Assembly: GCF_003432035.1 (NCBI RefSeq)
Contig: NZ_QOHO01000023.1
Coordinates: forward strand, 56,431 to 120,430
DNA length: 64,000 nt
Reading direction: 5' to 3'
Source: Lacrimispora amygdalina
Lineage (GTDB): Bacteria; Bacillota; Clostridia; Lachnospirales; Lachnospiraceae
The translations under genes and the position numbers were made by a program. Every line of letters begins with the position of its first letter. Position 1 is the stretch's first letter. This document shows positions 37,882 to 46,551 of the stretch, in pieces. Under the pieces are notes generated by a model. That model searched no databases. It saw only the letters and a list, made by a program, of their open reading frames with translations, and had not been told where the DNA came from.

Positions 37882-38919
37882 TTAATCCTTCCGGTCCGTA
37901 AGAAACATGGCATCACCAAAGCTGAAGAAACGGTATTTCTCCCGGACTGCTTCCTCGTATGCATGAAGAACATTCTCTCTTCCCGCCAATGCCGATACCA
38001 GCATAATTAAGGTGGATTCCGGCAGATGGAAATTTGTAATCAGACAATCCAGTACTTTAAAACGGTAACCTGGATAAATAAAGATTTCCGTCCAGCCGCT
38101 TCCTGCCTTTAAGATACCGTCTTCCGTGGATGCGGATTCCACTGTTCTGCAGCTGGTGGTTCCCACACAGACGATCCGGCCTCCGCTTCGTTTGGCATCG
38201 TTAACCTTTTTTGCTTCTTCCTCTTCTACAATATAGAATTCGGAATGCATGTGGTGGGCTTCTATTTCATCTACCTTAACCGGACGAAATGTTCCAAGAC
38301 CAACGTGAAGTGTCACATGGGCAATCTCCACCCCTTTTTCCTCAATCTCCTTTAACAGGTCCTTTGTAAAATGCAGACCTGCAGTCGGTGCAGCGGCAGA
38401 GCCTTCGTGCTTTGCATAAACGGTCTGATACCGGTTTTTATCCTGAAGCTGATGAGTGATATAAGGAGGCAGCGGCATCTGCCCCAGCTGATCTAAAATC
38501 TCTTCAAAAATACCCTCATAGGAAAACCGGATCAACCGGTTTCCTTCTTCAACTACATCGATAACGGTTCCTTTTAATAGTCCTTCTCCAAATGAAATGA
38601 CGGTTCCGACTTTTGCTTTCTTTCCCGGTTTCACAAGGGTTTCCCAAATATCATTCTCTCTTCTTTTTAATAGAAGAATCTCAATCTTTGCCTGGGTGCC
38701 TTCTTTCACTCCGAAAAGCCTTGCAGGAATTACCTTGGTATCATTAATGACCAGGCAGTCTCCCTTTTTTAAAAAATCCAGTATATCCTTAAAATGTCTG
38801 TGCTCGATCTCTCCTGTATGCTTGTCCAGTACCAGCAGCCTGGAAGCAGACCGGTCTTCTAAAGGATCCTGTGCAATCAGTTCCTGGGGTAAATCAAAAT
38901 AAAAATCTCTGACGTTCAT
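37882..38919 (-). CDS. queA: S-adenosylmethionine:tRNA ribosyltransferase-isomerase
   Basis: Forms epoxyqueuosine in tRNA from preQ1 by transferring ribose from SAM, 345 residues. N-terminal [19 protein letters not shown], RDxSRL-like [12 protein letters not shown], the [13 protein letters not shown] core and [11 protein letters not shown] are typical. The ATG at 38919 has AAAGGAG upstream and fits the family N-terminus; the frame back to 38976 is rejected. No tgt follows inside the window. Confidence 0.95.
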   Translation of the reverse strand: MNVRDFYFDLPQELIAQDPLEDRSASRLLVLDKHTGEIEHRHFKDILDFLKKGDCLVINDTKVIPARLFGVKEGTQAKIEILLLKRRENDIWETLVKPGKKAKVGTVISFGEGLLKGTVIDVVEEGNRLIRFSYEGIFEEILDQLGQMPLPPYITHQLQDKNRYQTVYAKHEGSAAAPTAGLHFTKDLLKEIEEKGVEIAHVTLHVGLGTFRPVKVDEIEAHHMHSEFYIVEEEEAKKVNDAKRSGGRIVCVGTTSCRTVESASTEDGILKAGSGWTEIFIYPGYRFKVLDCLITNFHLPESTLIMLVSALAGRENVLHAYEEAVREKYRFFSFGDAMFLTDRKD

Positions 38920-38981
38920 AAAACTACTCTCCTTTATCAAAAATGCCCCTCTGCACGGTGCCACGCAGAGAAGCATCTGTT

Positions 38982-39773
38982 TTACCTGTTGTTCGATTCG
39001 CTGGCAGATTCACTGGCCGGCTCAATGCCGGATTCACCAGAAGTTTCCGCAGCGGCTTCCGGCTCTTCCTCCCCGTTTTTCAGCGTGTTATAAACTGCCA
39101 GAAGATTCTCATCGGACTTTAAAGCCTTCTCAAGGCCTTCGTTTACCTCTTTCGCCATCTTCTGAACTTCATCAGACTGGTTCACTTCTTCCATAAATTC
39201 GGATTCTTCCTTACTGTTATCTGCAACCAGGTAGCAGCCTCCGTCCGCCGCTGTCTTTGCATAGCAGACAATCAGGCTTGGAGCCATCGTCTCTGCCTGA
39301 CGAAATTTAATGTCAAATCTGGCATAAACCACATAGTCTCCATCTGCAATTCCAGGTGTAGTATAACATTCCAGATTTTCAAAACTCTGATAAAATTTTA
39401 CTTCCTCTTCCATTCTGGAAGCCAGCTGTTCTAAACTCTCTTCCCCTGTTTTACCGCCATAAACTTTAGAAAGTGCGTCCCGGTCGCAGCTCTTTCTGGC
39501 ATTAAAATATGACTTCATCAAATCATTTAACTGGGGCACCGAGTCCTTCTTCAGTGCAACTTTCACCTTCTCCGGCTGACCAGATGCGCTTTCCGGCGAT
39601 ATACTTTCCGCCTGAGCAGATACCGTCTCGGGCTCTTTTGCGGTTTGTCCGGCTTTGTCCAAAACAACCACCGCCATGATCAGTATAACTGCAACCAATG
39701 GTATGGCCAGAAACTTCAAAAACCGTCTGGTTTCCTCTTTCAGCCCTTTCCATTTTCCTAATAAGTCCTTCAT
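38982..39773 (-). CDS. Membrane-anchored hypothetical protein
   Basis: A 263-residue protein with one N-terminal membrane helix (about residues 20-39), a Ser/Glu linker, an alpha+beta extracytoplasmic domain of about 140 residues and a low-complexity acidic/Ser tail. The domain ([20 protein letters not shown] ... [11 protein letters not shown]) resembles NTF2-like folds in size and pattern, but I cannot assign it. AGGAGG precedes the ATG. It lies 60 nt before queA. Confidence 0.7.
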   Translation of the reverse strand: MKDLLGKWKGLKEETRRFLKFLAIPLVAVILIMAVVVLDKAGQTAKEPETVSAQAESISPESASGQPEKVKVALKKDSVPQLNDLMKSYFNARKSCDRDALSKVYGGKTGEESLEQLASRMEEEVKFYQSFENLECYTTPGIADGDYVVYARFDIKFRQAETMAPSLIVCYAKTAADGGCYLVADNSKEESEFMEEVNQSDEVQKMAKEVNEGLEKALKSDENLLAVYNTLKNGEEEPEAAAETSGESGIEPASESASESNNR

Positions 39774-39848
39774 ATAGGCCTGACCTCCTGGAGAAACAAT
39801 CTCCTCTCTATTCTAACAAAAAAACAGCCAAAAATCAACAAATAACTC

Positions 39849-39877
39849 TTGCGCTTTAAAACAATCTATAGTAGAAT
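39849..39877 (+). promoter_or_regulatory. Promoter of tRNA-Arg
   Basis: TTGCGC and TAGAAT with a 17-nt spacer, 10 nt before the mature tRNA start. Confidence 0.6.
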
Positions 39878-39886
39878 GTAAAAGAT

Positions 39887-39958
39887 GCATCTGTAGCTCA
39901 GTGGATAGAGCAGTGGCCTCCGGAGCCGCGTGCGTAGGTTCGATTCCTATCAGATGCA
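39887..39958 (+). tRNA. tRNA-Arg (anticodon CCG)
   Basis: A full cloverleaf can be folded: acceptor GCATCTG / CAGATGC, D stem GCTC/GAGC, anticodon stem GTGGC/GCCGC with loop CTCCGGA (anticodon CCG, reads CGG), T arm with GTTCGATTC-like loop, discriminator A. CCA is not encoded. It lies directly beside the 3' end of the RiPP operon. I found no repeated copy of its 3' end that would mark an attachment site. Confidence 0.95.
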
Positions 39959-40076
39959 CTATTTTTTTGCCCGGAAATAATGCTCTGAAACCCTGATTTT
40001 ACGGGGTTTATTTTACAGTATATTTTGTCCTGTCTTTATTATATTCCTTAATTTTACGTTTAAGTTCTTTTTTACT

Positions 40077-40115
40077 TAAAAAAACAGAGCATAGTCAATC
40101 AATTTGACCATGCTC
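40077..40115 (-). terminator. Terminator of the RiPP operon
   Basis: On the minus strand GAGCATGGTCAA-ATTGA-TTGACTATGCTC (one mismatch) is followed by TGTTTTTTT, about 45 nt after the methyltransferase stop. The rest of 39959-40158 holds nothing I can identify. Confidence 0.85.
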
Positions 40116-40158
40116 ACATTTTATCAAAATAAGCGTATTGTTCGATCAGTCAGGTTTT

Positions 40159-41046
40159 CTACTTTCGCCCTGTTATTAAAACACTTCCAGACCCTGTCCA
40201 CTCAAAAATGGAGTTATCCTCTAAATTATTGAGTAGAAAGTTCTTTTTTTCTTCCAGAAGATATAAATACTCCTCCGCTTCTTCCTTTTTCAGAAACTGA
40301 TTTCTATCATCTAATTTAAGAAATCTATTCAATTTATGCCATTCACATTCATAAGAATCAATAACATATTTTTCTCTGTCTTTTTTATTTAAACTTGCAT
40401 TACTAAAAGAAAATAAGTTTCCTATTGGATACAGAGATATATCTTTTAATCCGTTTTCAGCAAAAAAATGGGGTATTTCAGCAGTTGTCATTCCATTGGT
40501 ATAGCCTTTAACAGGATCTATCTTTTCATACATATTCCATACGTTCCTATATAACTCTCTGTATCGTACTAACCATTTACAATCTGGTGGATAATGTCCG
40601 CTTTCCATTACTGCCGGAATAAATGACATGGAGGTTATTGAAGAAATTATCCCTTCTGGTTTCAATACGCGCTTCATTTCTTTCAGTACAGCCTTTGGAT
40701 CATTCACACTGGTAAAAAATGTATGACTTACAACGTGGTCAAAACTACTGTCATCAAACGGGATTTTTTTTGCATCTGCTATAAAAAAATTGATTCCACC
40801 GCCGAGGCGCTTTGCCGCCTCAATAAAACCTTTATCCCGGTCAAATGCAGTTATCTGAAGGGATGGAACCCCTTTCTTCAGGTATCTTCCCAGGTAACCA
40901 GTACCACAACCTGCTTCTAAAATTTTATCACCTTCCTTCAGGTGCATGTGGCTGATTACCAGTTCTCTTAATTCATCTGTTAGCATGTATTTTCTGGTAT
41001 ATTCCAAAAATTCTGGCAGTTGGAAATATTTTGACCATTCCTTCAT
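40159..41046 (-). CDS. SAM-dependent methyltransferase of the RiPP operon
   Basis: A 295-residue class I methyltransferase. SAM-binding motif I is ILEAGCGTGYLGRYL (about residues 43-57), then ITAFDRDKGFIEAA, FIADAKKIPFDDSSFDHV and LKEMKRVLKPEG. The C-terminal half is helical and Lys/Glu-rich. Its ATG overlaps the flavoprotein stop (ATGA), with AGGGAG upstream. As the last gene of the operon it is inferred to methylate the modified peptide, for example its N-terminus or C-terminus. The target cannot be told from sequence. Confidence 0.88.
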   Translation of the reverse strand: MKEWSKYFQLPEFLEYTRKYMLTDELRELVISHMHLKEGDKILEAGCGTGYLGRYLKKGVPSLQITAFDRDKGFIEAAKRLGGGINFFIADAKKIPFDDSSFDHVVSHTFFTSVNDPKAVLKEMKRVLKPEGIISSITSMSFIPAVMESGHYPPDCKWLVRYRELYRNVWNMYEKIDPVKGYTNGMTTAEIPHFFAENGLKDISLYPIGNLFSFSNASLNKKDREKYVIDSYECEWHKLNRFLKLDDRNQFLKKEEAEEYLYLLEEKKNFLLNNLEDNSIFEWTGSGSVLITGRK

Positions 41047-41810
41047 ATATTTTTCTCCCTAATTACTTCCTGTAACGAATTATATTTAAAGTACCCCTGC
41101 TCTTCCCAAATCCGTTTCTCCCCAAAACTCAAACCAGGATATTGCTGTTCTATTTCCAAAAGTTTATGAAATCTTAAATTCTGTATGTGAAAATATTCTT
41201 CCTGTTCCAGATTATATTCCAGTTTTCCCCCCATACCTTCCCAAAATTTCACTGCTCCTTCTTTTAATACAGAATTTAATAGTTCATCATCCTTTAATAA
41301 TAGCGTACCGAAGTGAATAAAAACATTCTGGCTAATAACAATGGAAGCTCCCATTAATCCAACCATTTTATTTAAATAGGAAGTTACCGCATCACCATTA
41401 TTACTATCTGCTGTTGAGAAGACACCTGCTGTTTTGCCAATCAAAGGCATTGTATGAAGCCAGCCAGCCAGTCGGTCAACTAATATTTTCATATCTCCGG
41501 AAACAGCTGCCGCATACACAGGAGAAGCAAATATTATTCCATCACTCTTTCTTATTTTATTTTTCAGCATCGCCATCCCATCCTTTTGATCCAGCGGACA
41601 AAATCCCTTTCGAAAGCAAGTTCCGCATGATCTGCATGGCATGATATTCCAATCCGATGGATATAAAATTTCAGATTGAATTAAGGAACCCTGGCTGTAT
41701 GCGCTTTTTTTTAACTCGTCAAGAAAAGTCACACATAGCTTACCAGTATTAGAATTTTTTTCTGCGCTGGACCCTACAAGTACAATCACACTTTTTTTAT
41801 TTTTATCCAT
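41043..41810 (-). CDS. Iron-sulfur flavoprotein / NAD(P)H-dependent FMN reductase family
   Basis: A 255-residue flavodoxin-fold protein. The FMN phosphate loop is GSSAEKNSNTGKL (about residues 13-25). A compact cysteine motif C-x2-C-x2-C-x5-C (PCRSCGTCFRKGFCPL, about 58-73) matches the iron-sulfur flavoprotein family, followed by SPVYAAAVSGDMKILVDRL. The ATG at 41810 has GAGGTA upstream. It overlaps the LanM-like gene by 8 nt. In this setting it may reduce dehydroalanine/dehydrobutyrine to D-amino acids or oxidise an azoline. Both are inferences. Confidence 0.85.
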   Translation of the reverse strand: MDKNKKSVIVLVGSSAEKNSNTGKLCVTFLDELKKSAYSQGSLIQSEILYPSDWNIMPCRSCGTCFRKGFCPLDQKDGMAMLKNKIRKSDGIIFASPVYAAAVSGDMKILVDRLAGWLHTMPLIGKTAGVFSTADSNNGDAVTSYLNKMVGLMGASIVISQNVFIHFGTLLLKDDELLNSVLKEGAVKFWEGMGGKLEYNLEQEEYFHIQNLRFHKLLEIEQQYPGLSFGEKRIWEEQGYFKYNSLQEVIREKNI

Positions 41811-43959
41811 TTCTACCATTACCTCGAATAAGCAGCTTAGGAATTTTTTCCGGATATTGTCTTCTTAACAAAGTGTACAGCCAGCCTCCTTCTCCATGAA
41901 AAAAAGAGGGAAATAAAACTCCATTAATTCCTTCCATAAGACCATTCTCCAACTCCGCTTCCGTCCACAGCCATATATTATTATTTTCACTCTCATTAAA
42001 AAAATCATCTATATCAGTGTGATATAAATTGCTTTTTATTAATTCTCTCATTTGAATAAGCTCCGGAACCTTTATAAAAGCACTTACGATTTCTATCATC
42101 TTCCATAAACCTTCAAGTCCTTCTGAAAGACTTGCTTTATAAGAAGAAAGATTCGTATCCCGAACATAATGAAGAGTACGTTCTGCGACATGATGCAGCA
42201 TATCCAATGCTTCTTCATCATTGGTAATAAAACTCCAGCCTGCCAAAAACGGCAGCAATCCCGGAATCCCCTCCATAATGTTCCATGGTAATCCAGTAAG
42301 ATAATACTTCCCATTTTTTTTGCATACTACAATACCTTCAACATAATCTGATTTTTTCAGTTTATTACTCCACAAATGCAGTCTAAAACGTATGAATCGT
42401 TCTATCACTTTCTTATTTTCCAGACTTCTGGCTAACAAATATACTTTATCCGATTGTATACCATGGCACAATACGGTCCTGATTCTCTTGCATTGCTTCT
42501 CCCGGTCTTCCCGGCACAGATATCTGATTTTATTTTCAATAAGTTCCGTTATCGTATGTTTTTCATCTTCTCCACCTTTCCTCCATAGAGAGGATAACTC
42601 CATATCTAATCTGGGAATATATCCCCTTTTAAGAGACTCCTTCTCTCTGCTGATGAGCTCATTTATTGTATCCTCCCACTTGTCTTGACTTACAACCCGA
42701 TACATTTTATTAACATAGCCAATTCTGTCTTCAAAAATTTCTGCTGAACAAATACTGTCTTTCTGACACAACCACCGTATAATATGATAATAAGTTGCTG
42801 TATTTCTTAAAAGAAATCTTGCACTGCAAAAAGTAAACTTTACAGAAATACCATATTGCTCCAGAGTATCGTAAGCTTTCCTGAATCCTTCCTCTACATC
42901 TTCTGCATATGATAAGGCAGTAACACATCCGTCCTCTCCATTGGGAAGATTATGTGCATTCTCCATAGTAGAGGTAAGAGCATCACTTCCAGGGCATATT
43001 TCTCTTGAACCAGTAATAAAAGGCAGCATATTTGTTCGCAGAACCGAGTCAAAACAATATATATTTTTTTTAACATTCCTGATATCACTTAACAAATTAT
43101 TATCGCATACCCGTACCCCCGTCTCCAAATCAATTAAAACAGGGCAATTTTTATGTGCTATCATATTCTCCGCATGCAAATCACTTCCCTGCAAAACATA
43201 GGCTAAACCCAGAAGAAACCCGCATCTGTAATAGAAGAGATTAAAATCACTTTTCTGTTCAACTGGTTCGGCTGTTACATATTCTTCAAAGCCAAAATCA
43301 CCGCAATCAAGAATCCATGGCGTATAGAAAGGCTCTATCTTCGCCTTTGCAGCTGTTTCCTGCAGCAGCTGCTGCCACTTTTGATCCAATGAAAGAGAAC
43401 GAGGTTTATAAACAATCTGATCTCCACTTTCAAACAATAATATCAGTATGCAGCTTCCATTATGAATATCAGAGTCTCCTCCGGCTATTTTTATAATTTT
43501 TCCGGTATCCTTTCCTAATAGCTTCTGTAACTTCCATTGATACATCAGCAGACGCTTTGTGATAATTACGATAAGATTTGTGAAGTCAGCTGTCCATCCT
43601 GCAACCATAGCCCGGAATCTCTCATGATTTTCCAGTAAACTCTTCCACAATTCAGCATAATTGCAAAATGTGTACTCATCCTCTCCCAGATATTCCCTAT
43701 ATAAGGATTGACTTATCAGATCCAACTGCCTGAAAAAAAAATACCGTGTATCTGTTCCGGCCTTCTTTTTAAAAACAGACTTAACAGCTATCTTTTCTGC
43801 TTCAAATTTATTCTCAATTTCCTGTTTTACATATTGAAACACAGGATCCATGAACAAAAATTTATACGGCAGTTCTTGCTCTTCTTCATTTCCAAAAAAG
43901 AAACTGTCTACTCTGTGCGGCTTCTCCATAAAATTAATTAATTTTTGCTCCGCATTCAT
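41803..43959 (-). CDS. LanM-type peptide dehydratase with degenerate LanC domain
   Basis: A 718-residue class II lanthipeptide synthetase homologue. The dehydratase domain is intact: GGDSDIHNG (about 160-168), VYKPRSL (183-189), GSDLHAENMIAH (258-269), PVLIDLETG (273-281) and the elimination motif RFLLRNTATYY (381-391). Normal LanM proteins are about 1000 residues with a C-terminal zinc LanC cyclase. Here only about 190 residues remain: an N-terminal LanC-like piece (WNIMEGIPGLLPFLAG) and its last motif (FFHGEGGWLYTLLR...KIPKLLI). The zinc Cys/Cys-His motifs are gone. It should phosphorylate and eliminate Ser/Thr but not form lanthionine. Start at 43959 after GAGGGAA. Confidence 0.88.
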   Translation of the reverse strand: MNAEQKLINFMEKPHRVDSFFFGNEEEQELPYKFLFMDPVFQYVKQEIENKFEAEKIAVKSVFKKKAGTDTRYFFFRQLDLISQSLYREYLGEDEYTFCNYAELWKSLLENHERFRAMVAGWTADFTNLIVIITKRLLMYQWKLQKLLGKDTGKIIKIAGGDSDIHNGSCILILLFESGDQIVYKPRSLSLDQKWQQLLQETAAKAKIEPFYTPWILDCGDFGFEEYVTAEPVEQKSDFNLFYYRCGFLLGLAYVLQGSDLHAENMIAHKNCPVLIDLETGVRVCDNNLLSDIRNVKKNIYCFDSVLRTNMLPFITGSREICPGSDALTSTMENAHNLPNGEDGCVTALSYAEDVEEGFRKAYDTLEQYGISVKFTFCSARFLLRNTATYYHIIRWLCQKDSICSAEIFEDRIGYVNKMYRVVSQDKWEDTINELISREKESLKRGYIPRLDMELSSLWRKGGEDEKHTITELIENKIRYLCREDREKQCKRIRTVLCHGIQSDKVYLLARSLENKKVIERFIRFRLHLWSNKLKKSDYVEGIVVCKKNGKYYLTGLPWNIMEGIPGLLPFLAGWSFITNDEEALDMLHHVAERTLHYVRDTNLSSYKASLSEGLEGLWKMIEIVSAFIKVPELIQMRELIKSNLYHTDIDDFFNESENNNIWLWTEAELENGLMEGINGVLFPSFFHGEGGWLYTLLRRQYPEKIPKLLIRGNGRNG

Positions 43960-43968
43960 CACATTCCC

Positions 43969-45849
43969 TCATTTATTGTAATTTCCATATATCAGATGTA
44001 ATTTTTTAGTCATTACATCACTATTAAGAAACTTATTGTATAAATTCCCATAAAAAATACGAAGCTCAGGATACAAACATGTTGTCTGCTCACATTCTTC
44101 ACATTGAAATTGCCTGCACTTTGGATACAGTTTTAAAAACACTTCATCCCGCACACCAAAATCCTCTTGAACCATCTGAACAATTTTATTATCATACAGA
44201 GAATTTAGTATTTCTTCTATCTCTTTCATTCCGTATCCTTCCACTAATCCGCATAAAGTCTTGTGCAGTACAGATAAATATTGGTATTCATCGGATTTGT
44301 CAGCATTTCTGCTCATGCATTTTTGAACCTCTTTTATAGCTTCTTTATCATTTTTCAGATAATACTGACATACCGCACTTAAAAAACCTATGGTATCATT
44401 TCCGCCATGGATTGAATTGGAAAATGGGGTCTGACATAAGACTCCTATGGTATTCTCCAAAACTGAGTTGCGCTGCAATCGTGTGGTCAGCAGCAGTTTT
44501 TTTACTTTATTCTCATTCATATTTTCAACATTACATAGAAAAGAGACTGATTCCATTTTTTGTGCATTTGTTTTTAAGACAGTGTAATTGTAAGGAATGA
44601 GTTCACTCATTCCCTCTGCAAATATAAAAACACTTGGGAAACCCAGATATGATACATCCATAACATATATTTGAGATCCTTCATTTACAATCAGACCGGT
44701 TAATCTGTCAAGCCACTCTCTGTTTGATTGTTTATCGTTACATTCCAATGACCTGTATTCATAATCTGGTTTTTCCCTAAATAAAGAAACTGGATAGTAT
44801 CCCGTTCCTGTTTTCATTGTATTAAGCATATTTTGATGATTGCACACATTTTTTTGATCAAAAGAAATCTGGTTTGTCATAGAGAACTCATCCAGCTTCT
44901 TCCCCTGTAATGCCTCTGTAAATACTCTTTCCAATGCTATTTTTCTGTCAGGATGGGCTCCAAACTTTACTCCAAAAGTTTTTTTGCTGCCATTTATTAC
45001 AATTCCGCATACAACAGGGAAATTTTTTCCTAATGAGCAATCTTTAACAATTACTTTGTAATTCTCATTTTTTTCAATGGCATCAATCATGTTTAATACA
45101 TTCTGGTATTTTTTAAGTTCATCGTTCGGTATATCAGGCGGGGTAATGCATTCCATCATTATTTTACGCTGAACATATCTCTCTAATATTTCTGAATACC
45201 CCTGAACAATTGCCTCTTCTATTGTATTACCAGCTGCCATCCCATTGCTTACGTTCACGCTTTTAACCATTTCCAAAGGGATCCATTCATATTGTCCGGA
45301 CTGTACATGATAAAAAGGGACTGAAAAAACTTCGTTCTTTTCCCAAAGAGGAAAAAGCTTTCTCAATTGGGCTAATACCAGCTGTCTCATATTAAATTCA
45401 TTGGTATCTACTTCCATACTTTCTTCATAATAACTTATAATTCGATTTAATAAGGAGTTCTCATCTTTCAGAAAAACGTCTAAAGAAATTTTTTTACATA
45501 AAGAATGCTTTGGTATTTCTTCTGAAATATATGGAGATTGTATATCATTTTCATGAATCTGATACATAAAAATCTGATTCTGAATTCGTTCCATTAATTC
45601 AGCGTAACCACTTGCCAGACAATAATCTTTTGTTGTTCCTTTACCATTAGCAGCAATTACATCTTTAAGTTTTCCCTTAACGTATACTCTGGCCGAATAA
45701 CAATCAGGTAAATCATTTTCCCAAAAATATGTTTCTGTTTCAATATTTACCTGGTTTAGACATTTTTTTACTTGGATGACAGTATCTTTTGGAAGTGCAT
45801 CCTTTCCTTTTTCATTCCAATATATCATCTTATTTAGATTTTTTTCCAT
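43969..45849 (-). CDS. YcaO-domain protein
   Basis: A 626-residue YcaO ATP-dependent backbone-modifying enzyme. ATP-site motifs are KGTTKDYCLASGYAELMER (about 70-88), NGMAAGNTIEEAIVQGYSEI then LERYVQR (202-228) and HPDRKIALERVFTEALQG (299-316). The arrangement is that of E. coli YcaO rather than of cyclodehydratases fused to an E1-like partner. A helical C-terminal region ends in a four-Cys motif C-x4-C-x2-C-x4-C (578-591). Start at 45849 after GAGGGTG; the ATG at 45891 has no ribosome site. It may form azolines, thioamides or amidines on the peptide. No TfuA or E1-like gene is present. Confidence 0.88.
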   Translation of the reverse strand: MEKNLNKMIYWNEKGKDALPKDTVIQVKKCLNQVNIETETYFWENDLPDCYSARVYVKGKLKDVIAANGKGTTKDYCLASGYAELMERIQNQIFMYQIHENDIQSPYISEEIPKHSLCKKISLDVFLKDENSLLNRIISYYEESMEVDTNEFNMRQLVLAQLRKLFPLWEKNEVFSVPFYHVQSGQYEWIPLEMVKSVNVSNGMAAGNTIEEAIVQGYSEILERYVQRKIMMECITPPDIPNDELKKYQNVLNMIDAIEKNENYKVIVKDCSLGKNFPVVCGIVINGSKKTFGVKFGAHPDRKIALERVFTEALQGKKLDEFSMTNQISFDQKNVCNHQNMLNTMKTGTGYYPVSLFREKPDYEYRSLECNDKQSNREWLDRLTGLIVNEGSQIYVMDVSYLGFPSVFIFAEGMSELIPYNYTVLKTNAQKMESVSFLCNVENMNENKVKKLLLTTRLQRNSVLENTIGVLCQTPFSNSIHGGNDTIGFLSAVCQYYLKNDKEAIKEVQKCMSRNADKSDEYQYLSVLHKTLCGLVEGYGMKEIEEILNSLYDNKIVQMVQEDFGVRDEVFLKLYPKCRQFQCEECEQTTCLYPELRIFYGNLYNKFLNSDVMTKKLHLIYGNYNK

Positions 45850-45913
45850 GGCACCCTCACATTCAGCTGCATTATCAGCGTATATATACATAATTCGAAG
45901 TATTACTTAATCT

Positions 45914-45927
45914 GAGCAACCAATAAA
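45914..45927. repeat. Inverted repeat arm, left of the precursor gene
   Basis: GAGCAACCAATAAA, exactly complementary to 46284-46297. The pair encloses the precursor gene. Confidence 0.7.
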
Positions 45928-45977
45928 CATATCAAGCAATTAGTTCCATTAAATTAATTACCGGTGGTAACCTCGTT

Positions 45978-46265
45978 TTAAATAGCCGCTGCGGAAGCAG
46001 CTGCTGCTGCTGCACCAGTATAAGTTGAAACGGCAGAGACAATTTCACTTGTACTTGCTCCCAATAAAACATTGTTGAGTTCTTTTTCGCTGATGTTGTT
46101 TACAGCACTGTTGAACTCTTTCATTGTTTTTACAAATTCTTCGGAAGAATCTGTCACACCCTCATTACGTGCAATTTTGTAAGCCTCTTCGGGTTTTTTA
46201 ACATTTACCAATTTATTTCTTAATTCTCCATTTTCCAGCTTTTTAATAAACTCTCTTGTTGTCAT
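45978..46265 (-). CDS. RiPP precursor peptide with Nif11-like leader
   Basis: A 95-residue peptide. Residues 1-69 fit the Nif11-like leader: EFIKKLENGELRNKL, KKPEEAYKIARNEG, EEFVKTMKEF, ISEKELNNVLLGA, ending in a Leu-Leu-Gly-Ala cleavage-like site. The predicted core (about residues 71-95) has eight Ser/Thr, no Cys and a run of six Ala, and ends AAAI. The whole protein lacks Cys, so lanthionine rings cannot form within it. AAAGGAG lies 6 nt before the ATG. It is followed by YcaO and LanM-like genes, so the core is their likely substrate. This is inference from context plus leader similarity. Confidence 0.82.
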   Translation of the reverse strand: MTTREFIKKLENGELRNKLVNVKKPEEAYKIARNEGVTDSSEEFVKTMKEFNSAVNNISEKELNNVLLGASTSEIVSAVSTYTGAAAAAASAAAI

Positions 46266-46283
46266 ATAGTCTCCTTTCTAATA

Positions 46284-46297
46284 TTTATTGGTTGCTC
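46284..46297. repeat. Inverted repeat arm, right of the precursor gene
   Basis: TTTATTGGTTGCTC, exact complement of 45914-45927. It overlaps the last codons of the XRE gene. In the operon transcript the two arms could pair around the precursor cistron. Confidence 0.7.
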
Positions 46298-46500
46298 TTC
46301 ATTGTTGGTGTATAAGCAATGATATCTTTCACATCGCATTGAAAAATCTGACAAAAGCGATCAATAGAACTTAACGTAAAATTATGATTGTTTTTCAGTC
46401 TAGAAATCTCAGCAGGATTTAAATCGTACTCCTCTTCCAGCATATAAGAACTTATTTTTCTCTCGTTCATTAATTTCCAAAACGGGTCTGTTGATATCAT
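46285..46500 (-). CDS. Small XRE-type regulator of the RiPP operon
   Basis: A 71-residue protein that is almost only an HTH: MNERKISSYMLEEEYDLNPA, EISRLKNNHNFTLSSIDRF, CQIFQCDVKDIIAY. GAGGTGG precedes ATG at 46500. It is the first gene of the operon, with a TACATATATGTA palindrome next to its promoter, so autoregulation is likely. The precursor follows 19 nt later. Confidence 0.8.
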   Translation of the reverse strand: MISTDPFWKLMNERKISSYMLEEEYDLNPAEISRLKNNHNFTLSSIDRFCQIFQCDVKDIIAYTPTMKSNQ

Positions 46501-46520
46501 TGTTTTTCCACCTCGCTTAC

Positions 46521-46549
46521 ATTATAAAATCACTTTTATATTTATATAA
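46521..46549 (-). promoter_or_regulatory. Promoter of the RiPP operon
   Basis: On the minus strand TTATAT, 17-nt spacer and a perfect TATAAT, about 20 nt before the XRE start codon. Confidence 0.6.
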
Positions 46550-46551
46550 GC

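Noticed and set aside
42459..42467. A Cys-His-Gly triplet in the LanM-like protein (about residues 498-500), like the LanC zinc motif
   Set aside because: It lies before the LanC-like region, not in its C-terminal part, and lacks the partner Trp-Cys-Gly motif, so it is probably coincidental.
41803..43959. A frameshift or deletion artefact explaining the short LanM
   Set aside because: The frame is open to the last LanC motif and its stop overlaps the next gene in a normal way, so loss is internal and in frame.
45931..45977. A classical terminator or attenuator between precursor and YcaO genes
   Set aside because: Only a 5-bp stem (TTACC/GGTAA) without a T tract is present, too weak to claim; the long-range repeat is the better signal.
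40159..46500. Assignment to thiopeptide, lasso peptide or thioamitide classes
   Set aside because: No pyridine synthase, lasso cyclase/protease or TfuA is present, and the core lacks Cys.
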